The position numbers were made by a program, and so were the translations under genes. The notes below the pieces were generated by a model. That model made no database searches. It was not told the origin of the DNA and saw only the letters and a list, made by a program, of their open reading frames with translations. From contig CAILCG010000014.1 of the NCBI GenBank assembly GCA_903832665.1, positions 62,001-126,000 of the forward strand: a stretch of DNA of 64,000 nt. The letters run 5' to 3'. Each line of letters starts with the position of its first letter. The first letter of the stretch is position 1. Positions 46,244 through 55,610 of the stretch are shown piece after piece. This stretch comes from an uncultured Methanomicrobiales archaeon. Lineage in GTDB: Archaea > Halobacteriota > Methanomicrobia > Methanomicrobiales > Methanospirillaceae.

Positions 46244-46425
46244 GGGAATTTTTCACCGATGAAGGGTTATATGGAGTGTATCCATTTAAAATTTGATATC
46301 AACGCAAAACGACGGAAGGAATCCGGAAGTTCGTATGAATGGCGACCAATGACGGTCAAACAAGGATGGGGAATATCACACAAAAAAGAATGTTACGAAA
46401 GAATGTTGAGAAGAATGGGACTCAG

Positions 46426-47178
46426 TCACCCGATATAACTGAGCTCTTCGTCTTTCTTCTCGCCCTCGACCAGACCTTCGATGACCTTCTCCATCTCTGA
46501 AGCCCGGTCATTGAGTTTCGTGGGATCGACAGGCACATCGATCAGTTTCGAGAGTACGCACAGGACATTTGCCGCACTCATCGGGTCAACAAGATACCCG
46601 CTCGTCTCGCCCATCAGGCAGGCTGCATCAATCCCGCGCTGTGCCGACAGGCCCAGCATAAGACCGGCAGCCCCGATGATGCCGCCACCGGGTTCATCAC
46701 GGTTGAACGTAACGCCGGCCTCTTCGAGTTCCGGGCGGAGTTCCGCACGGTTCACGGCACCCAGCACCCGGGGCTGATCCACCAGGTGCCCGACACCAAA
46801 CCCGCCGAGCGTATAGATGCGCTTAACCTTGAGTTCCTGGGCGATCTCGCAGTACTGGTCGGCCAGGATATAGTGGCCTTCATTCGACGTGCTCTGGTGA
46901 TCGCCGACCAGGAAGATGATATCATGACCTTCCGAAGAGTACAGGAAGAGCTCGTTTCTCGCCAGCCGGGCAAGACCCGTCTCATCGAGCAGCACCTGGG
47001 GAGGAAAATAGATCGAATGAATCTCGCCAATCTTCTCGGCCTTGAGCATGTGAATCATGTACTCGGCCACGAGTTTGCCGACCTGGCCGATACCGGGCAG
47101 GCCTTCGATGAGAATCGGCTCAACCGGGTGCTTGTCCTTGAAACACTCGAGGTAGCTGATCGTGATATCTTCAATCAT
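46426..47178 (-). CDS. PAC2-family protein (second copy)
   Basis: 250 residues from ATG 47178 ([22 protein letters not shown]), which overlaps the nop10 stop. PAC2 core [22 protein letters not shown], then [20 protein letters not shown] and [20 protein letters not shown]. Shares the GxPGxGxVG turn with the gene at 3433. The cluster aIF2-alpha/nop10/PAC2 is common in archaea and suggests a role near ribosome or proteasome assembly. Confidence 0.88.
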   Translation of the reverse strand: MIEDITISYLECFKDKHPVEPILIEGLPGIGQVGKLVAEYMIHMLKAEKIGEIHSIYFPPQVLLDETGLARLARNELFLYSSEGHDIIFLVGDHQSTSNEGHYILADQYCEIAQELKVKRIYTLGGFGVGHLVDQPRVLGAVNRAELRPELEEAGVTFNRDEPGGGIIGAAGLMLGLSAQRGIDAACLMGETSGYLVDPMSAANVLCVLSKLIDVPVDPTKLNDRASEMEKVIEGLVEGEKKDEELSYIG

Positions 47179-47326
47179 GCAGGGCCATTCTCCGGTACTT
47201 ACCGTACTTGTCTTCAGGTGAATAGCGGGCCGGGTGGGCCACGACTGTGGGCTTACCACAGGCAGGACAGGTTAAAGAAAGAGTATAGATCCGGTCCTCG
47301 GGACACCGCCGGATTCGGCCACTCAT
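47171..47326 (-). CDS. nop10: Nop10 ribosome biogenesis protein
   Basis: 51 residues, read by eye: [40 protein letters not shown], then [11 protein letters not shown]. The CxxC zinc ribbon and [13 protein letters not shown] are the Nop10 signature. A component of H/ACA RNP for pseudouridylation. It overlaps the aIF2-alpha stop by 4 bp and the PAC2 start by 8 bp, so all three are coupled. Confidence 0.95.
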   Translation of the reverse strand: MSGRIRRCPEDRIYTLSLTCPACGKPTVVAHPARYSPEDKYGKYRRMALHD

Positions 47327-48111
47327 TGACTCTTCCCGGATTTCGGTTTCTTGATGAGCTTGCCTTCGCCGCCAGCTTTCTCAACAACCGCGATCGCGGC
47401 ATTGGCTGCCTTCTCGATCGCTTTCTCCGCCTTCTTGTAGTCCGGGGCGGTCACTTTGATCCGGTACAGCGGTGCACCGAGATACAGCAGCTCAATTGCT
47501 ACACCGGCAATCTTGGGCTCGGCACTCTTGAGTGCCTTCTTGATCACCGAGATGCCATCAGGGGCTGAACTGGTAAGTTGCAGGTGTCCCGTGACTTCAA
47601 CACTGGGGACCTTGACATTCTCCTGGGCTACATGGAGAAGAGCATCGGAGACCTTTTTGGAAAAACCGAGCTTCTTGACCGTGCTTTCCGGTTCAATGAC
47701 AAGGTCTTCAAAGACCGGGTAGAATGAGCCGTATTTGTTGAAGATCTCATCTTCAATGATCTTGGCATCTTCCCCCGACTGTTCCGCAGCAAAGCCGAGC
47801 CACTTCTGCGCTTTGGACTCGTTCTTCCACTCGCGGATCTTCTCTCGCCGCTGGTGCTCGTTGACATCCTTTAACGAGAGATCAATGTGACCGCGGTTCC
47901 GGTCAACATTGAGCACCTTGCAGACGATCTTCTGGCCTTCACGGACATGGTCACGGATATGCTTGATCCAGCCGGTTGCAATTTCAGAGATGGGGATGAG
48001 CCCCGGGCGGCCACCATACTCATCCAGCGATACAAACGCTACGAAGTCCTTGACGTTTACCACTGTGCTTACGACAAGTTCTGATTCCTGTGGCCACTCT
48101 CTGTCCTGCAT
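47323..48111 (-). CDS. eif2a: Translation initiation factor aIF2 alpha subunit
   Basis: 262 residues from ATG 48111 ([20 protein letters not shown]). An N-terminal S1 domain ([31 protein letters not shown]), a helical middle domain, and the C-terminal domain that binds the gamma subunit ([23 protein letters not shown]). The frame extends four codons up. The S51-type loop of eukaryotes cannot be judged. Lies between rps27e and nop10 in a standard archaeal translation cluster. Confidence 0.95.
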   Translation of the reverse strand: MQDREWPQESELVVSTVVNVKDFVAFVSLDEYGGRPGLIPISEIATGWIKHIRDHVREGQKIVCKVLNVDRNRGHIDLSLKDVNEHQRREKIREWKNESKAQKWLGFAAEQSGEDAKIIEDEIFNKYGSFYPVFEDLVIEPESTVKKLGFSKKVSDALLHVAQENVKVPSVEVTGHLQLTSSAPDGISVIKKALKSAEPKIAGVAIELLYLGAPLYRIKVTAPDYKKAEKAIEKAANAAIAVVEKAGGEGKLIKKPKSGKSQ

Positions 48112-48119
48112 GGGTAGTA

Positions 48120-48308
48120 TCACTTGAGCTCTGAGATTATCTCAGCCTTGAAGCTTGCCTTGCCCCCGGCGGGGGTGGAAAGATCATGTCCGCAGACTAC
48201 GCACTTTACTACGGTGCTTGCCTTCTCAAAGACGGTCTGCTCGTTCTCACAGTCTGGACACTTTACCTTGTAAAATTTACTCCGGTTATCCCGAATTACG
48301 CTTACCAT
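48120..48308 (-). CDS. rps27e: Small ribosomal subunit protein S27e
   Basis: 62 residues. Zinc ribbon CPDCENEQTVFEKASTVVKCVVCG, the hallmark of S27e, with the FYKVKCPDC start. Sits 8 bp upstream of the aIF2-alpha start and 6 bp after rpl44e. Same operon. Confidence 0.95.
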   Translation of the reverse strand: MVSVIRDNRSKFYKVKCPDCENEQTVFEKASTVVKCVVCGHDLSTPAGGKASFKAEIISELK

Positions 48309-48314
48309 TATCGC

Positions 48315-48593
48315 TCACTCCGTAAGTTCAAACTTCGCGACACGGTATCCCTTGCGCAGGTGTGCCTTTCCACAGGTGACACAGCGGTACCGGACGTTGA
48401 TCTTCTTCGTCGGCTTGTCGCCGCCGGGCACCTTGGAGAATTTACCCATGTTGCCTACTTTTCCCCTGCGTGCCTTCTGACGGTCGATCCAGTGGAGGCC
48501 GGTTGTTTTGCCTTTCTTTACCTTCTCAACCTCGTGAATCTGGTGATTCCGGCAGAAAGGGCAATAGGTGTTGAATTTCGCTGGCATTTTCAT
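48315..48593 (-). CDS. rpl44e: Large ribosomal subunit protein L44e
   Basis: 92 residues from ATG 48593 ([20 protein letters not shown]), preceded by cggtga seven bases upstream; the frame is open much further but not protein-like. Zinc finger CPFC/CVTCG; basic middle region ([17 protein letters not shown]). It starts the L44e-S27e-aIF2alpha-Nop10-PAC2 run. Confidence 0.95.
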   Translation of the reverse strand: MKMPAKFNTYCPFCRNHQIHEVEKVKKGKTTGLHWIDRQKARRGKVGNMGKFSKVPGGDKPTKKINVRYRCVTCGKAHLRKGYRVAKFELTE

Positions 48594-48631
48594 AAAATTT
48601 TCACCGATAAGTTGGATATAGAATACCAATA

Positions 48632-49294
48632 TTATTTGCAAAGATTGATATTTAAGACTATGTTGCGTTCCGTTAAGACCGCAGCATTCCGCTCGGGAAG
48701 CGTCACTATATCTCCTTTTGAAAGAGTATAAATCCTCCCATCCACTCCCATGAACGAGTCCATATTTTCGAGTGCGCGTACGAGAACACAGGGGTGCGTA
48801 TGGGGTAAGTGGGCCCGGGGTTGCGCAGGAACGGGACTTGCGGCTGCGCATTCGTCATCAGAAAAGGGTTCAGGCTCACCGAATTCGTCAACCTCTGCCA
48901 CTTTTGCAACCGACACATGGGGAGCATTGTACAGGAGTATGCGCTGGCACTGCTCGATGGCAGCCGTGATCTGGTCAAACATCTCCCGTTCAGCGGGAAT
49001 GGTCCGTTTCACTTCCTCACGATCGTAATAATTGCCCTCGGCATGCATGATGGTGAGAGCCAGAATCTTGCGCGACCGGATGGCAAAGAGATCGTGAAGG
49101 GTCTCCTTGATAGCCAGGGTCTCTTCAATCAGGGACCGGGCTTCATCGGAGAGGGGATCGTCAAGCTCGTACACCTTTGCCATCAGCGACGCCAGCTCTT
49201 CGTGCCCGCGCTCAAAAATATCCGGGTCGGTTGCTGTCAGCCTTCCCGTCTCCCGCTCCGATAGCAGGATACTGCGCAGATCGTCAAGCTTCAT
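48632..49294 (-). CDS. GINS complex subunit (Gins15/Gins51 type)
   Basis: 220 residues from ATG 49294 ([20 protein letters not shown]). The helical A domain comes first ([37 protein letters not shown]) and the small beta B domain is at the C-terminus ([30 protein letters not shown]). This A-B order identifies the Sld5/Psf1-type archaeal GINS. Works with MCM and Cdc45/RecJ at the replication fork. It lies next to priS, and the Pro/His-rich linker (about 145-175) is unusually long. Confidence 0.85.
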   Translation of the reverse strand: MKLDDLRSILLSERETGRLTATDPDIFERGHEELASLMAKVYELDDPLSDEARSLIEETLAIKETLHDLFAIRSRKILALTIMHAEGNYYDREEVKRTIPAEREMFDQITAAIEQCQRILLYNAPHVSVAKVAEVDEFGEPEPFSDDECAAASPVPAQPRAHLPHTHPCVLVRALENMDSFMGVDGRIYTLSKGDIVTLPERNAAVLTERNIVLNINLCK

Positions 49295-49303
49295 CAAGGT
49301 ACC

Positions 49304-50437
49304 TCAGGCAATCTCTGCCATACCGCGACAGCAGAGGAATACGGCGACTGCTTCCGGTACTGTAATGATGCCTTTTTGGAGCTCATAAGTACTTCCGAGC
49401 ATCGGCATCTTCAGGGCCATCCGGCAGTCCACCCTGACATCCCGCGTGCCAAAGACCACCGCATCGGTGAGCGGATCGAATTCGTGCAGGCTACGTAGCT
49501 CGAGCGGCTGTACCCGCATGCCGCTCCCGCCATGCAGGGACGTGGGCAGGCGGATCAGTCGCTTGGTATCGGTTGTCACCGGTTCATCGGCAAGGGCCGC
49601 CCGGGCGAGCAGGCGTTTCCTGAACTCGCCTTCCTGCTGGGCCGTGACGACCGACAGGACACGACTTGTTTTGAGGATTGCGGGGGAAGGGTGGCGTTCA
49701 ATGCCCGTAAGAATCTCTTCCCGGTTTTTCAGGAACGTGACCGCCGACTCTTTCCCGATGCCTTCCAGGCCGGTGAGATGGGCCATTGCCTCAGGTTCGG
49801 GCAGGGAACCCACCCAGCGAACGTACTCCAGGAGGGCGTCCCGGTACCGGCTCGGCCAACCGGGCGTTTTGATATTCTTTCCGGTCAGCATCACCGCAGG
49901 GTCGATTCCGATCCCGCAGATATAGTCGATCAGTTCCCGGCGCTCCGCACTGCCCCAGCCGCGAAAGGCCAGGTCCCGGACATGCACATGGTATCCCCGG
50001 CCCCCCGAGAAGACCAGCTCGATGGTTTTGGGATCCATGCCAAATTCGTCGAGCAGGATAGCGAGGAGCTTCTCCGTCTCTTCCTTCACGCGGGCCAGCA
50101 TCAGGTCATAGGCCCCCCGCACGATATGATCGGCATCAAGGTCAAAGATCAGGTCGGCCCCGCACCAGCCCTTCTCGCCCATGGTGCCGGCATCCGGTTT
50201 CTCGTAGTACGCGGTCGAGTAATAGGTGTGCTGTGGTACCACGTTTTTCAGATACTCGAAGAGTTCGTCCCGTCCCAGAAACCCGACATGGCGCCGCATG
50301 CGCATCTCGGTTGCACCGGGATTGAAGAGCACAAACCCCCATTCACGCTGTTCGAGGGCAGGCGGGGCTACAAGCACGGTTTTTTTGAAGTACTCGGTAA
50401 ATCGCTGCCGGACGAATGCCGTTGTTGCCGGGTTCAT
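49304..50437 (-). CDS. priS: DNA primase small (catalytic) subunit PriS
   Basis: 377 residues. Catalytic Asp motif in ADLIFDLDADHI, followed by the primase fold blocks VFSGGRGYHVHVRD and RLIRLPTSLHGGSGMRV. Synthesises RNA/DNA primers together with PriL, which is not in the window. Ends six bases before the GINS gene start and overlaps the Elp3 stop by 4 bp, forming one operon. Confidence 0.95.
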   Translation of the reverse strand: MNPATTAFVRQRFTEYFKKTVLVAPPALEQREWGFVLFNPGATEMRMRRHVGFLGRDELFEYLKNVVPQHTYYSTAYYEKPDAGTMGEKGWCGADLIFDLDADHIVRGAYDLMLARVKEETEKLLAILLDEFGMDPKTIELVFSGGRGYHVHVRDLAFRGWGSAERRELIDYICGIGIDPAVMLTGKNIKTPGWPSRYRDALLEYVRWVGSLPEPEAMAHLTGLEGIGKESAVTFLKNREEILTGIERHPSPAILKTSRVLSVVTAQQEGEFRKRLLARAALADEPVTTDTKRLIRLPTSLHGGSGMRVQPLELRSLHEFDPLTDAVVFGTRDVRVDCRMALKMPMLGSTYELQKGIITVPEAVAVFLCCRGMAEIA

Positions 50438-52026
50438 GACCGTTCCCTGACCATAAGTTCCTTGACCATATATGGCCCTGCACGCTCATAGCCCTGTCTC
50501 CGGTAATAGGGCCGTACCCCCATCCCGCTCATGATGGCGAGGCGGGAGAACCCGGCCGCAGTCGCGGTCTCTTCCGCAAGGGCCAGCAGGGCCCGCCCGT
50601 AATTCCGGTGCTGGTACTCTTCCGGATCCGCATCGCTGCCCACCGGCACGATCCCCCCGTAGACATGCAGTTCCCGCATCAGGGCGGCATCCTCCAGTTC
50701 GGGCCGATAGACCATGGAGGGGAACCGGAGACGGGTAAAGCCGATCAGGGAATCATCGGAAACTGCCGAGATGAAGTGCTCAGTCCCGCCACAGCACTCG
50801 TACTTCTTCAGGCGCATCTCGGATTTTGCCACCGAGGGGAGGCGGCCGATCTCCCTGCACCGGATACACCGGCAGGCCCGACCCGTCAGTTTCATCCGGT
50901 TCTGGGCCAGCTGGCGGAAGTTGGAATGCCGGGAACCGGCAACGATCAGCTTGGCCGGGATGTCCCGCTGGATGCGCTGGAGGCGCATGAACTCGGGGAT
51001 CCGGGTTTTGGCATACGCGATGAGTTCAACGAGTTCGTCCTCCAGGTACGGGGCATAGATCCCCCGGTTCCAGTGGTCCTCGATCTCGGAGCCGGGCGTG
51101 ACCAGCGTAGGATAGATCTTGAGGAAGTCCGGCATGAACCGGGGATCGGTAAAGATCGTGTCGAACATCTGCCGGTCCGACTCCTGCGTGGAGGTGGGGA
51201 GGTTGGGCATCATGTGGAACCCGACCTTGAGGCCGGCATCGCGGAGCAGGGTATTGGCGGCAACGGTATCCTCAACCGTGCATCCCCGCCGGTTATACGC
51301 AAGGATTGCATCATCCACGTGCTGGACGCCGAGTTCAACTTTTGTGACCCCCAGGCCCAGCATCCGGTCGATATGCTCGCGCCGGCACCAGTCGGGCCGT
51401 GTCTCGAACGTGATCGCAATACAGCGGATTGCAGACAGTTCGTTGGCATCCTCAACGGACGCGACAACAGGAGGTTCCTGTGCTGGAATCCCCCCGGGGT
51501 ACGTGTTCATCGACTCGATGCATCGCGAGACAAACTGCTCCTGGTACTCGGGAGTGCGGGCAGTCATGGTCCCGCCCATCACGATCAGCTCCACCTTGTC
51601 CACCCGGTGACCCAGCGCCTCGAACTGTTCGAGCCGGGCCTGGACCTGCATGAAGGGATCATAGTTATGTTCCCGGGCCCGGAGGGCCGCCGGTTCTTCC
51701 CCCGTGTAACTCTGGGGGGACTGGAAGATGTGTTCAGGTCCCCCGGGGCAGGGGAGGCATTTGCCATGCGGGCAGGGGGCAGGCGAGGTCATCACGGCGA
51801 CCGGTGCAACGCCGGAAAGGGTGCGGGTCGGCTTGACCAGCAGGATCTTCCGGAGGACTTTCTTATCCTCCGGTAACGCTGCAGCAAGAATCGCAGAATT
51901 TTTCGGTACCGCAGAAAGCCGGTACTTCTTGCAGATATCGATCTTGATCGCTACGATCGCATCATCGCCGGGCGGTAACGTGAGGATGCGGGAGATCATC
52001 TCCCGGAATGCCAGCACCTCATCCAT
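50434..52026 (-). CDS. Elp3-type tRNA U34 modification radical SAM/acetyltransferase
   Basis: 530 residues. Radical SAM Cys motif CPHGKCLPCPGG, Elp3 blocks FETRPDWCRREHIDRMLGLG and GVQHVDDAILAYNRRGC, and a C-terminal GNAT domain (RNYGRALLALAEETATAAGFSRLAIMSGMGVRPYYRRQGY). Makes carboxymethyl uridine at tRNA position 34. Archaeal Elp3 acts without other Elongator subunits. It is first in the operon before priS and GINS. Confidence 0.94.
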   Translation of the reverse strand: MDEVLAFREMISRILTLPPGDDAIVAIKIDICKKYRLSAVPKNSAILAAALPEDKKVLRKILLVKPTRTLSGVAPVAVMTSPAPCPHGKCLPCPGGPEHIFQSPQSYTGEEPAALRAREHNYDPFMQVQARLEQFEALGHRVDKVELIVMGGTMTARTPEYQEQFVSRCIESMNTYPGGIPAQEPPVVASVEDANELSAIRCIAITFETRPDWCRREHIDRMLGLGVTKVELGVQHVDDAILAYNRRGCTVEDTVAANTLLRDAGLKVGFHMMPNLPTSTQESDRQMFDTIFTDPRFMPDFLKIYPTLVTPGSEIEDHWNRGIYAPYLEDELVELIAYAKTRIPEFMRLQRIQRDIPAKLIVAGSRHSNFRQLAQNRMKLTGRACRCIRCREIGRLPSVAKSEMRLKKYECCGGTEHFISAVSDDSLIGFTRLRFPSMVYRPELEDAALMRELHVYGGIVPVGSDADPEEYQHRNYGRALLALAEETATAAGFSRLAIMSGMGVRPYYRRQGYERAGPYMVKELMVRERS

Positions 52027-52031
52027 AAAAT

Positions 52032-52298
52032 TTAATGTTCTGCTGCAACCGTCTGGGTGGCAGTCTCTGAAGAATAGTTCACCACCGGCACAGGTTTGCC
52101 GTGGATATGGGTAACAATCTCATCCCCAAGCGTGAGGAGAGCGTCTTTGTGGGCTTTTTTGTCCTTATGAATATGAACCGGAGATATTTCCAGCGAGGCG
52201 TAGCGTTCCGTCCCGATCTCCTCGTTGGTGATGCCTTCGTAATACTTCTTGATGTGAATCATCAGCATATGTAAATGTAGCAACTCTTCTTTTTGCAC
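52032..52298 (-). CDS. UPF0058 family protein
   Basis: 88 residues beginning MQKEELLHLHMLMIHIKKYYEG, the UPF0058 pattern, with HKDKKAHKDALLTLGDEIVTHI. His-rich N-terminus. The family is archaeal and has no assigned function; it is often found near replication or translation genes, as here beside Elp3-priS. Confidence 0.85.
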   Translation of the reverse strand: MQKEELLHLHMLMIHIKKYYEGITNEEIGTERYASLEISPVHIHKDKKAHKDALLTLGDEIVTHIHGKPVPVVNYSSETATQTVAAEH

Positions 52299-52374
52299 AC
52301 TATCACCTTCTCCAGAGGAATACTATTTTTTGATCAGCACATATAGTTTTTTGATGATGTTTATATCTGGCACA

Positions 52375-53238
52375 ATGCGACACGTAGGATCACTGGTTGC
52401 GCTCGCAGTTGGGGATGCAATGGGCGCGCCTTTGGAAGGATCTCTGCAATCTGAAGCTTGGGTGATAGATATGCGTCCCGGTGGGCGCCATTTCCGAAAA
52501 AAGGGTGCGATCACCGACGACACTTTGCAGGCCATGGCTGTTGCAGAATCGCTCGCAGCCGGTAAGGGATTCAACCAAAAAGACCTTATATCTCGTTTAT
52601 TTTTCGGGTACATAAAAAGCCCGGAATGGTACGGTCCCACATCAACAGTATTTTTCGATCTGGTCAAATCCGGGACCCTGCCGCACCATGCCGCTTACCT
52701 CGTGCACCGGCGCAATGGCAGCAGCCGGACGAATGGGAGCGTGATGCGGGGGTTCCCGCTCGGGATCTTCTATCCCGCCCCGGAAGTCTATGCTGTCAGC
52801 ATGGCCTGCTCGCGGCTCACGCACTATGATCCGGTTGCGGGTCACTGCTCCGGGTTCCTGAACGTGATGGTGAGCGATATGATCCGGGGAGCCCCCCGGT
52901 CGCGGGCATTCCGGCATGCTCTCTCGCTCTGTCCTGACCCGGAGGTGCATGCTATGCTTGGCAGCTATGATGAGCATGAACCTATTCCCTCGCTGGACAG
53001 CGTGCTGTGTTCGCATGCGACCCTGCATTGTTTCATGCATGCCCGGACACTTGAGGGGGCTATCCTGTCAGCGATCAATCTGGGGGGGGATGCCGATACG
53101 GTTGGTGCTTGTTGTGGAGCTCTGGCGGGAGCATACTGGGGAGTGGGGGCGATTCCAAAACGATGGTGTGCTGATCTGGAGGGATATGGGGAGCTGGTGC
53201 AGCTGGCTGCGCGGGTGTGGGAGAGGACTGAACGGTAG
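52375..53238 (+). CDS. ADP-ribosylglycohydrolase family protein
   Basis: 287 residues from ATG 52375 (MRHVGSLVALAVGDAMGAPL); in-frame methionines extend to 52330. The metal site is formed by the GDAMGAPLEG turn, ITDDTLQAMAV and LGGDADTVGACCGALAGAYWG, the DraG family signature. Removes ADP-ribose from proteins or small molecules. No DraT-type partner is seen. The DUF4405, pilin and nif genes are unrelated by position. Confidence 0.88.
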   Translation: MRHVGSLVALAVGDAMGAPLEGSLQSEAWVIDMRPGGRHFRKKGAITDDTLQAMAVAESLAAGKGFNQKDLISRLFFGYIKSPEWYGPTSTVFFDLVKSGTLPHHAAYLVHRRNGSSRTNGSVMRGFPLGIFYPAPEVYAVSMACSRLTHYDPVAGHCSGFLNVMVSDMIRGAPRSRAFRHALSLCPDPEVHAMLGSYDEHEPIPSLDSVLCSHATLHCFMHARTLEGAILSAINLGGDADTVGACCGALAGAYWGVGAIPKRWCADLEGYGELVQLAARVWERTER

Positions 53239-53394
53239 CAGCCGGAAATGGCTGGTATCAAGGCTGCTGAAGAAATTTTAAAATGGGTTCTGGTTGAGAT
53301 TTTATGCTCTGTAGAAACCTCAATCCAAACAAATTGTATGAACGTGTCAAGGTTCGCGATAATGATCTTACATGAGATCCTTCTTATTAATCGG

Positions 53395-54325
53395 GAAAAT
53401 ACGGGATTTCAGGTCAGCCCCGAACCTTCTTTTCAGGACAGAAAATTTGGTTTCGACCAGGAACCGGTTACGATACCGGACAAAGTCAAAATTGTCGGTC
53501 ATCTCCTTTCGATATTTCCCCCAGATATTCGTGGTACCTTTGATGGATCCGAGCTGGAATAATCGAATCCGCGTTGAGAGTTTCACGAATATACCGATGC
53601 ATTTTCTCGGAATCATAACCCAGGTCCAAAATGACATAGCACTGACATTTTTGGCGTTTAAGAAATTTCTTCAGAAGTATGATGCACGTTTTGAGTCATG
53701 AACCCGGCTTTTTGAAATCGTGAATCCAATATGCATATCAGTATCAATAGAAATCGATGTTTTCAGGAAATGTTTTCGGATATTTCCGGTTCTTTCAGAG
53801 TAATAATGACTACAGTACCCGCTGGTAAATCCGGATGAATCAATGGCGGTCATGGAGATCACATCGTCTTCAGAATAGAATAATTTCAGCGTGTTTTTTA
53901 AAAGGAGATTGAAGTATAGGGGTTTGATACGACAGAGAAATTTTTGATGGGTTGTGAAATGAGGAATCGGTTGAGACCAGTACTGCCGGATACTATCCAT
54001 CTCTTCGAGGTTCCAGATGACGGTACGATAGTCTTCTTTTCCGATAGTCTTTGAAAAGAATTAGTATCAACAGCTGATGTTGAGTGTAATCTTTTCTCGA
54101 ATATTGCAGGAATAGGGCGTGAGTCGAGTGGACTGGATTAGGGAAGATGCTTGTTTGATAAAACTGATAAACCGGCCAGACAATTTCTTATTTGTCTCCT
54201 GACCTGTTAGTAGCATAACATTGTATGGAGACACCGTACCTTAGATCTTTCGGTCGTTTTTCCCTCGATTTTTCTTTGTGACGAAAATTATTTCTACAAA
54301 GCAAATTTTTTTTAATCGCGATCAT
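53395..54325 (-). pseudogene. Degenerate IS4/IS5-type transposase element, copy 2
   Basis: Homologous to 23990-24835, same orientation. The catalytic Asp region is present ([34 protein letters not shown]) and the C-terminal Glu region (YRNRFLVETKFSVLKRRFGADLKSRIF), but the frame is broken between them and upstream. It retains about 110 bp that copy 1 has lost. The shared flanking DNA (54080-54325) includes ttagtagcataacattgtatggagacac. Neither copy can move on its own. Confidence 0.8.
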
Positions 54326-54420
54326 GAGGTGTCAGTTGATGAGACGATTATCGGATAATTATCCGACAAAATGTATATAGAACTGACAAAAAAGTTCTTT
54401 CTCCGGCGTGATGGTTCCGA
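54305..54420. repeat. Dispersed nested-palindrome element, copy 2
   Basis: Outer arms tgtcagtt (54330-54337) and aactgaca (54381-54388) enclose the perfect palindrome cggataattatccg at 54352-54365. Arm spacing equals that of the copy at 6884-6941. It abuts the end of the IS remnant. Confidence 0.65.
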
Positions 54421-54511
54421 GATTTACAGCAGGGTTTGCCAGAAAAAAATGAGGGTGGGGCGAAGGGTCGATTGAAATTTTTTTGCCGGAGATCGATGTG
54501 CGATTTTTTTC

Positions 54512-54609
54512 CAGGGTGATCCCTTTTGAGAGCTCGATCAGCATAGCCCGGATCCCTGCTGCACCGGGTAGGATAAGGCTCAGGATGGCGGGGGGTGAAA
54601 GTGCCGGGC
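54512..54609. repeat. 98-bp duplicated segment, copy B
   Basis: Matches 30535-30632 almost exactly and includes ATG 54544 with 11 codons of the RecA-like gene (MLIELSKGITL), after which the frame diverges. It lies between the IS remnant and the SRAP gene. A gene-start fragment without its gene. Confidence 0.85.
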
Positions 54610-54654
54610 CGGTAGCGTAAGATTGATGTGTGGGGGGATGAGAACCGGATATGC

Positions 54655-55343
54655 ATGTGCGGCCGGTACTCCCTCATCTGCATCGATGATCTCGGCAACC
54701 GCTTCCGCATCTTCAACCCGATGCTCGGGGCCCGCTCGAAGTTCAATATTGCTCCCGGTACCCGGCAACCGGTGATCGTGCGGGGGGCATCCGGCAGGGA
54801 ACTCGTGCAGATGCAGTGGGGGCTTATTCCCCGCGGGACACGGTGCCTAGGGCTGCACACCCGGTCATCAATGCCCGGGCAGAGGCCCTGGCGGAAAAAC
54901 CCTTGTTCGCTTCACTGCTGAAAACGAGACGCTGTCTTGTACCGGCAAGCGGATTTTTTGAATGGAAGCAGGAGGGCACGCGGAAGCATCCTTTTTACCT
55001 GTCGGTACGCGACCAGCCGCTCTTTGCCTTTGCCGGCCTGTACGATGAGGGGCACGATCCCGCAGGAACCCTGGTTGCACAGTATACGATCATAACGACC
55101 GGGCCCAATGCCCTGGCAGCAACGGTGCACAACCGGATGCCCGTGATCCTTTCTCCGGAATCAGAAGAGACCTGGCTTTCCGGCGAACAACCGGACGCTG
55201 CGCAACTGAAGAAAATGTTTGTACCGTTTCCTGCGGAAAAGATGGCGATGCACCCGGTCTCCCTGCTGGTGAATGGGCTCCCGGCTGATGACGAACGGGT
55301 GGTACGACCTGTAGTTTCTTTAGACGATGAGTACCTACAGTAA
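54655..55343 (+). pseudogene. SRAP (HMCES/YedK) DNA-protein crosslink protein, frameshifted
   Basis: Starts MCGRYSLIC at 54655, with Cys2 being the catalytic residue. The first frame carries WGLIPRG; the second (to 55343) carries NARAEALAEKPLF, CLVPASGFFEWKQ and VHNRMPVIL, all family motifs. One base is missing between 54838 and 54852, giving a shift without a long homopolymer. If read through, the protein would have about 230 residues. It shields abasic sites in single-stranded DNA. Confidence 0.85.
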
Positions 55344-55355
55344 ACGAGGTACCTG

Positions 55356-55604
55356 ATGCTCGATCACTGTCCCGGAGCCGCAAATATCCGCACCCCCACG
55401 CTCGCGATAAAAAAGTGTCCGCAATGCGGGGAAGAGGTGGAACTCTTCTCCAATGATGTCTCGGTAAAATGCAGCTGCGGTTTTGAGGTCTACAACGATA
55501 TTGCATCCTGCGTCCAGTGGTGCAAGTACGCAAAGGAATGCGTTGGGGAGGAGATGTACAACAAATTCATGGCACAGAAGAACGTACCTGCGGAGAAAAA
55601 ATAA
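55356..55604 (+). CDS. Small zinc-ribbon protein
   Basis: 82 residues. Cys residues in KKCPQCGEEVELFSNDVSVKCSCGFEVY form a zinc ribbon, with another Cys set further on (ASCVQWCKYAKECVGEEMY). The start at 55356 is the first ATG in the frame. Follows the SRAP gene by 12 bp. Related small proteins occur in other methanogens as far as I recall; function unknown. Confidence 0.7.
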   Translation: MLDHCPGAANIRTPTLAIKKCPQCGEEVELFSNDVSVKCSCGFEVYNDIASCVQWCKYAKECVGEEMYNKFMAQKNVPAEKK

Positions 55605-55610
55605 GACCGT

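Noticed and set aside
50608-51876. 422-codon plus-strand frame over the Elp3 gene
   Set aside because: Antisense to a well-supported Elp3 protein; composition is Pro/Gly/Arg-rich as expected of GC-rich shadows.
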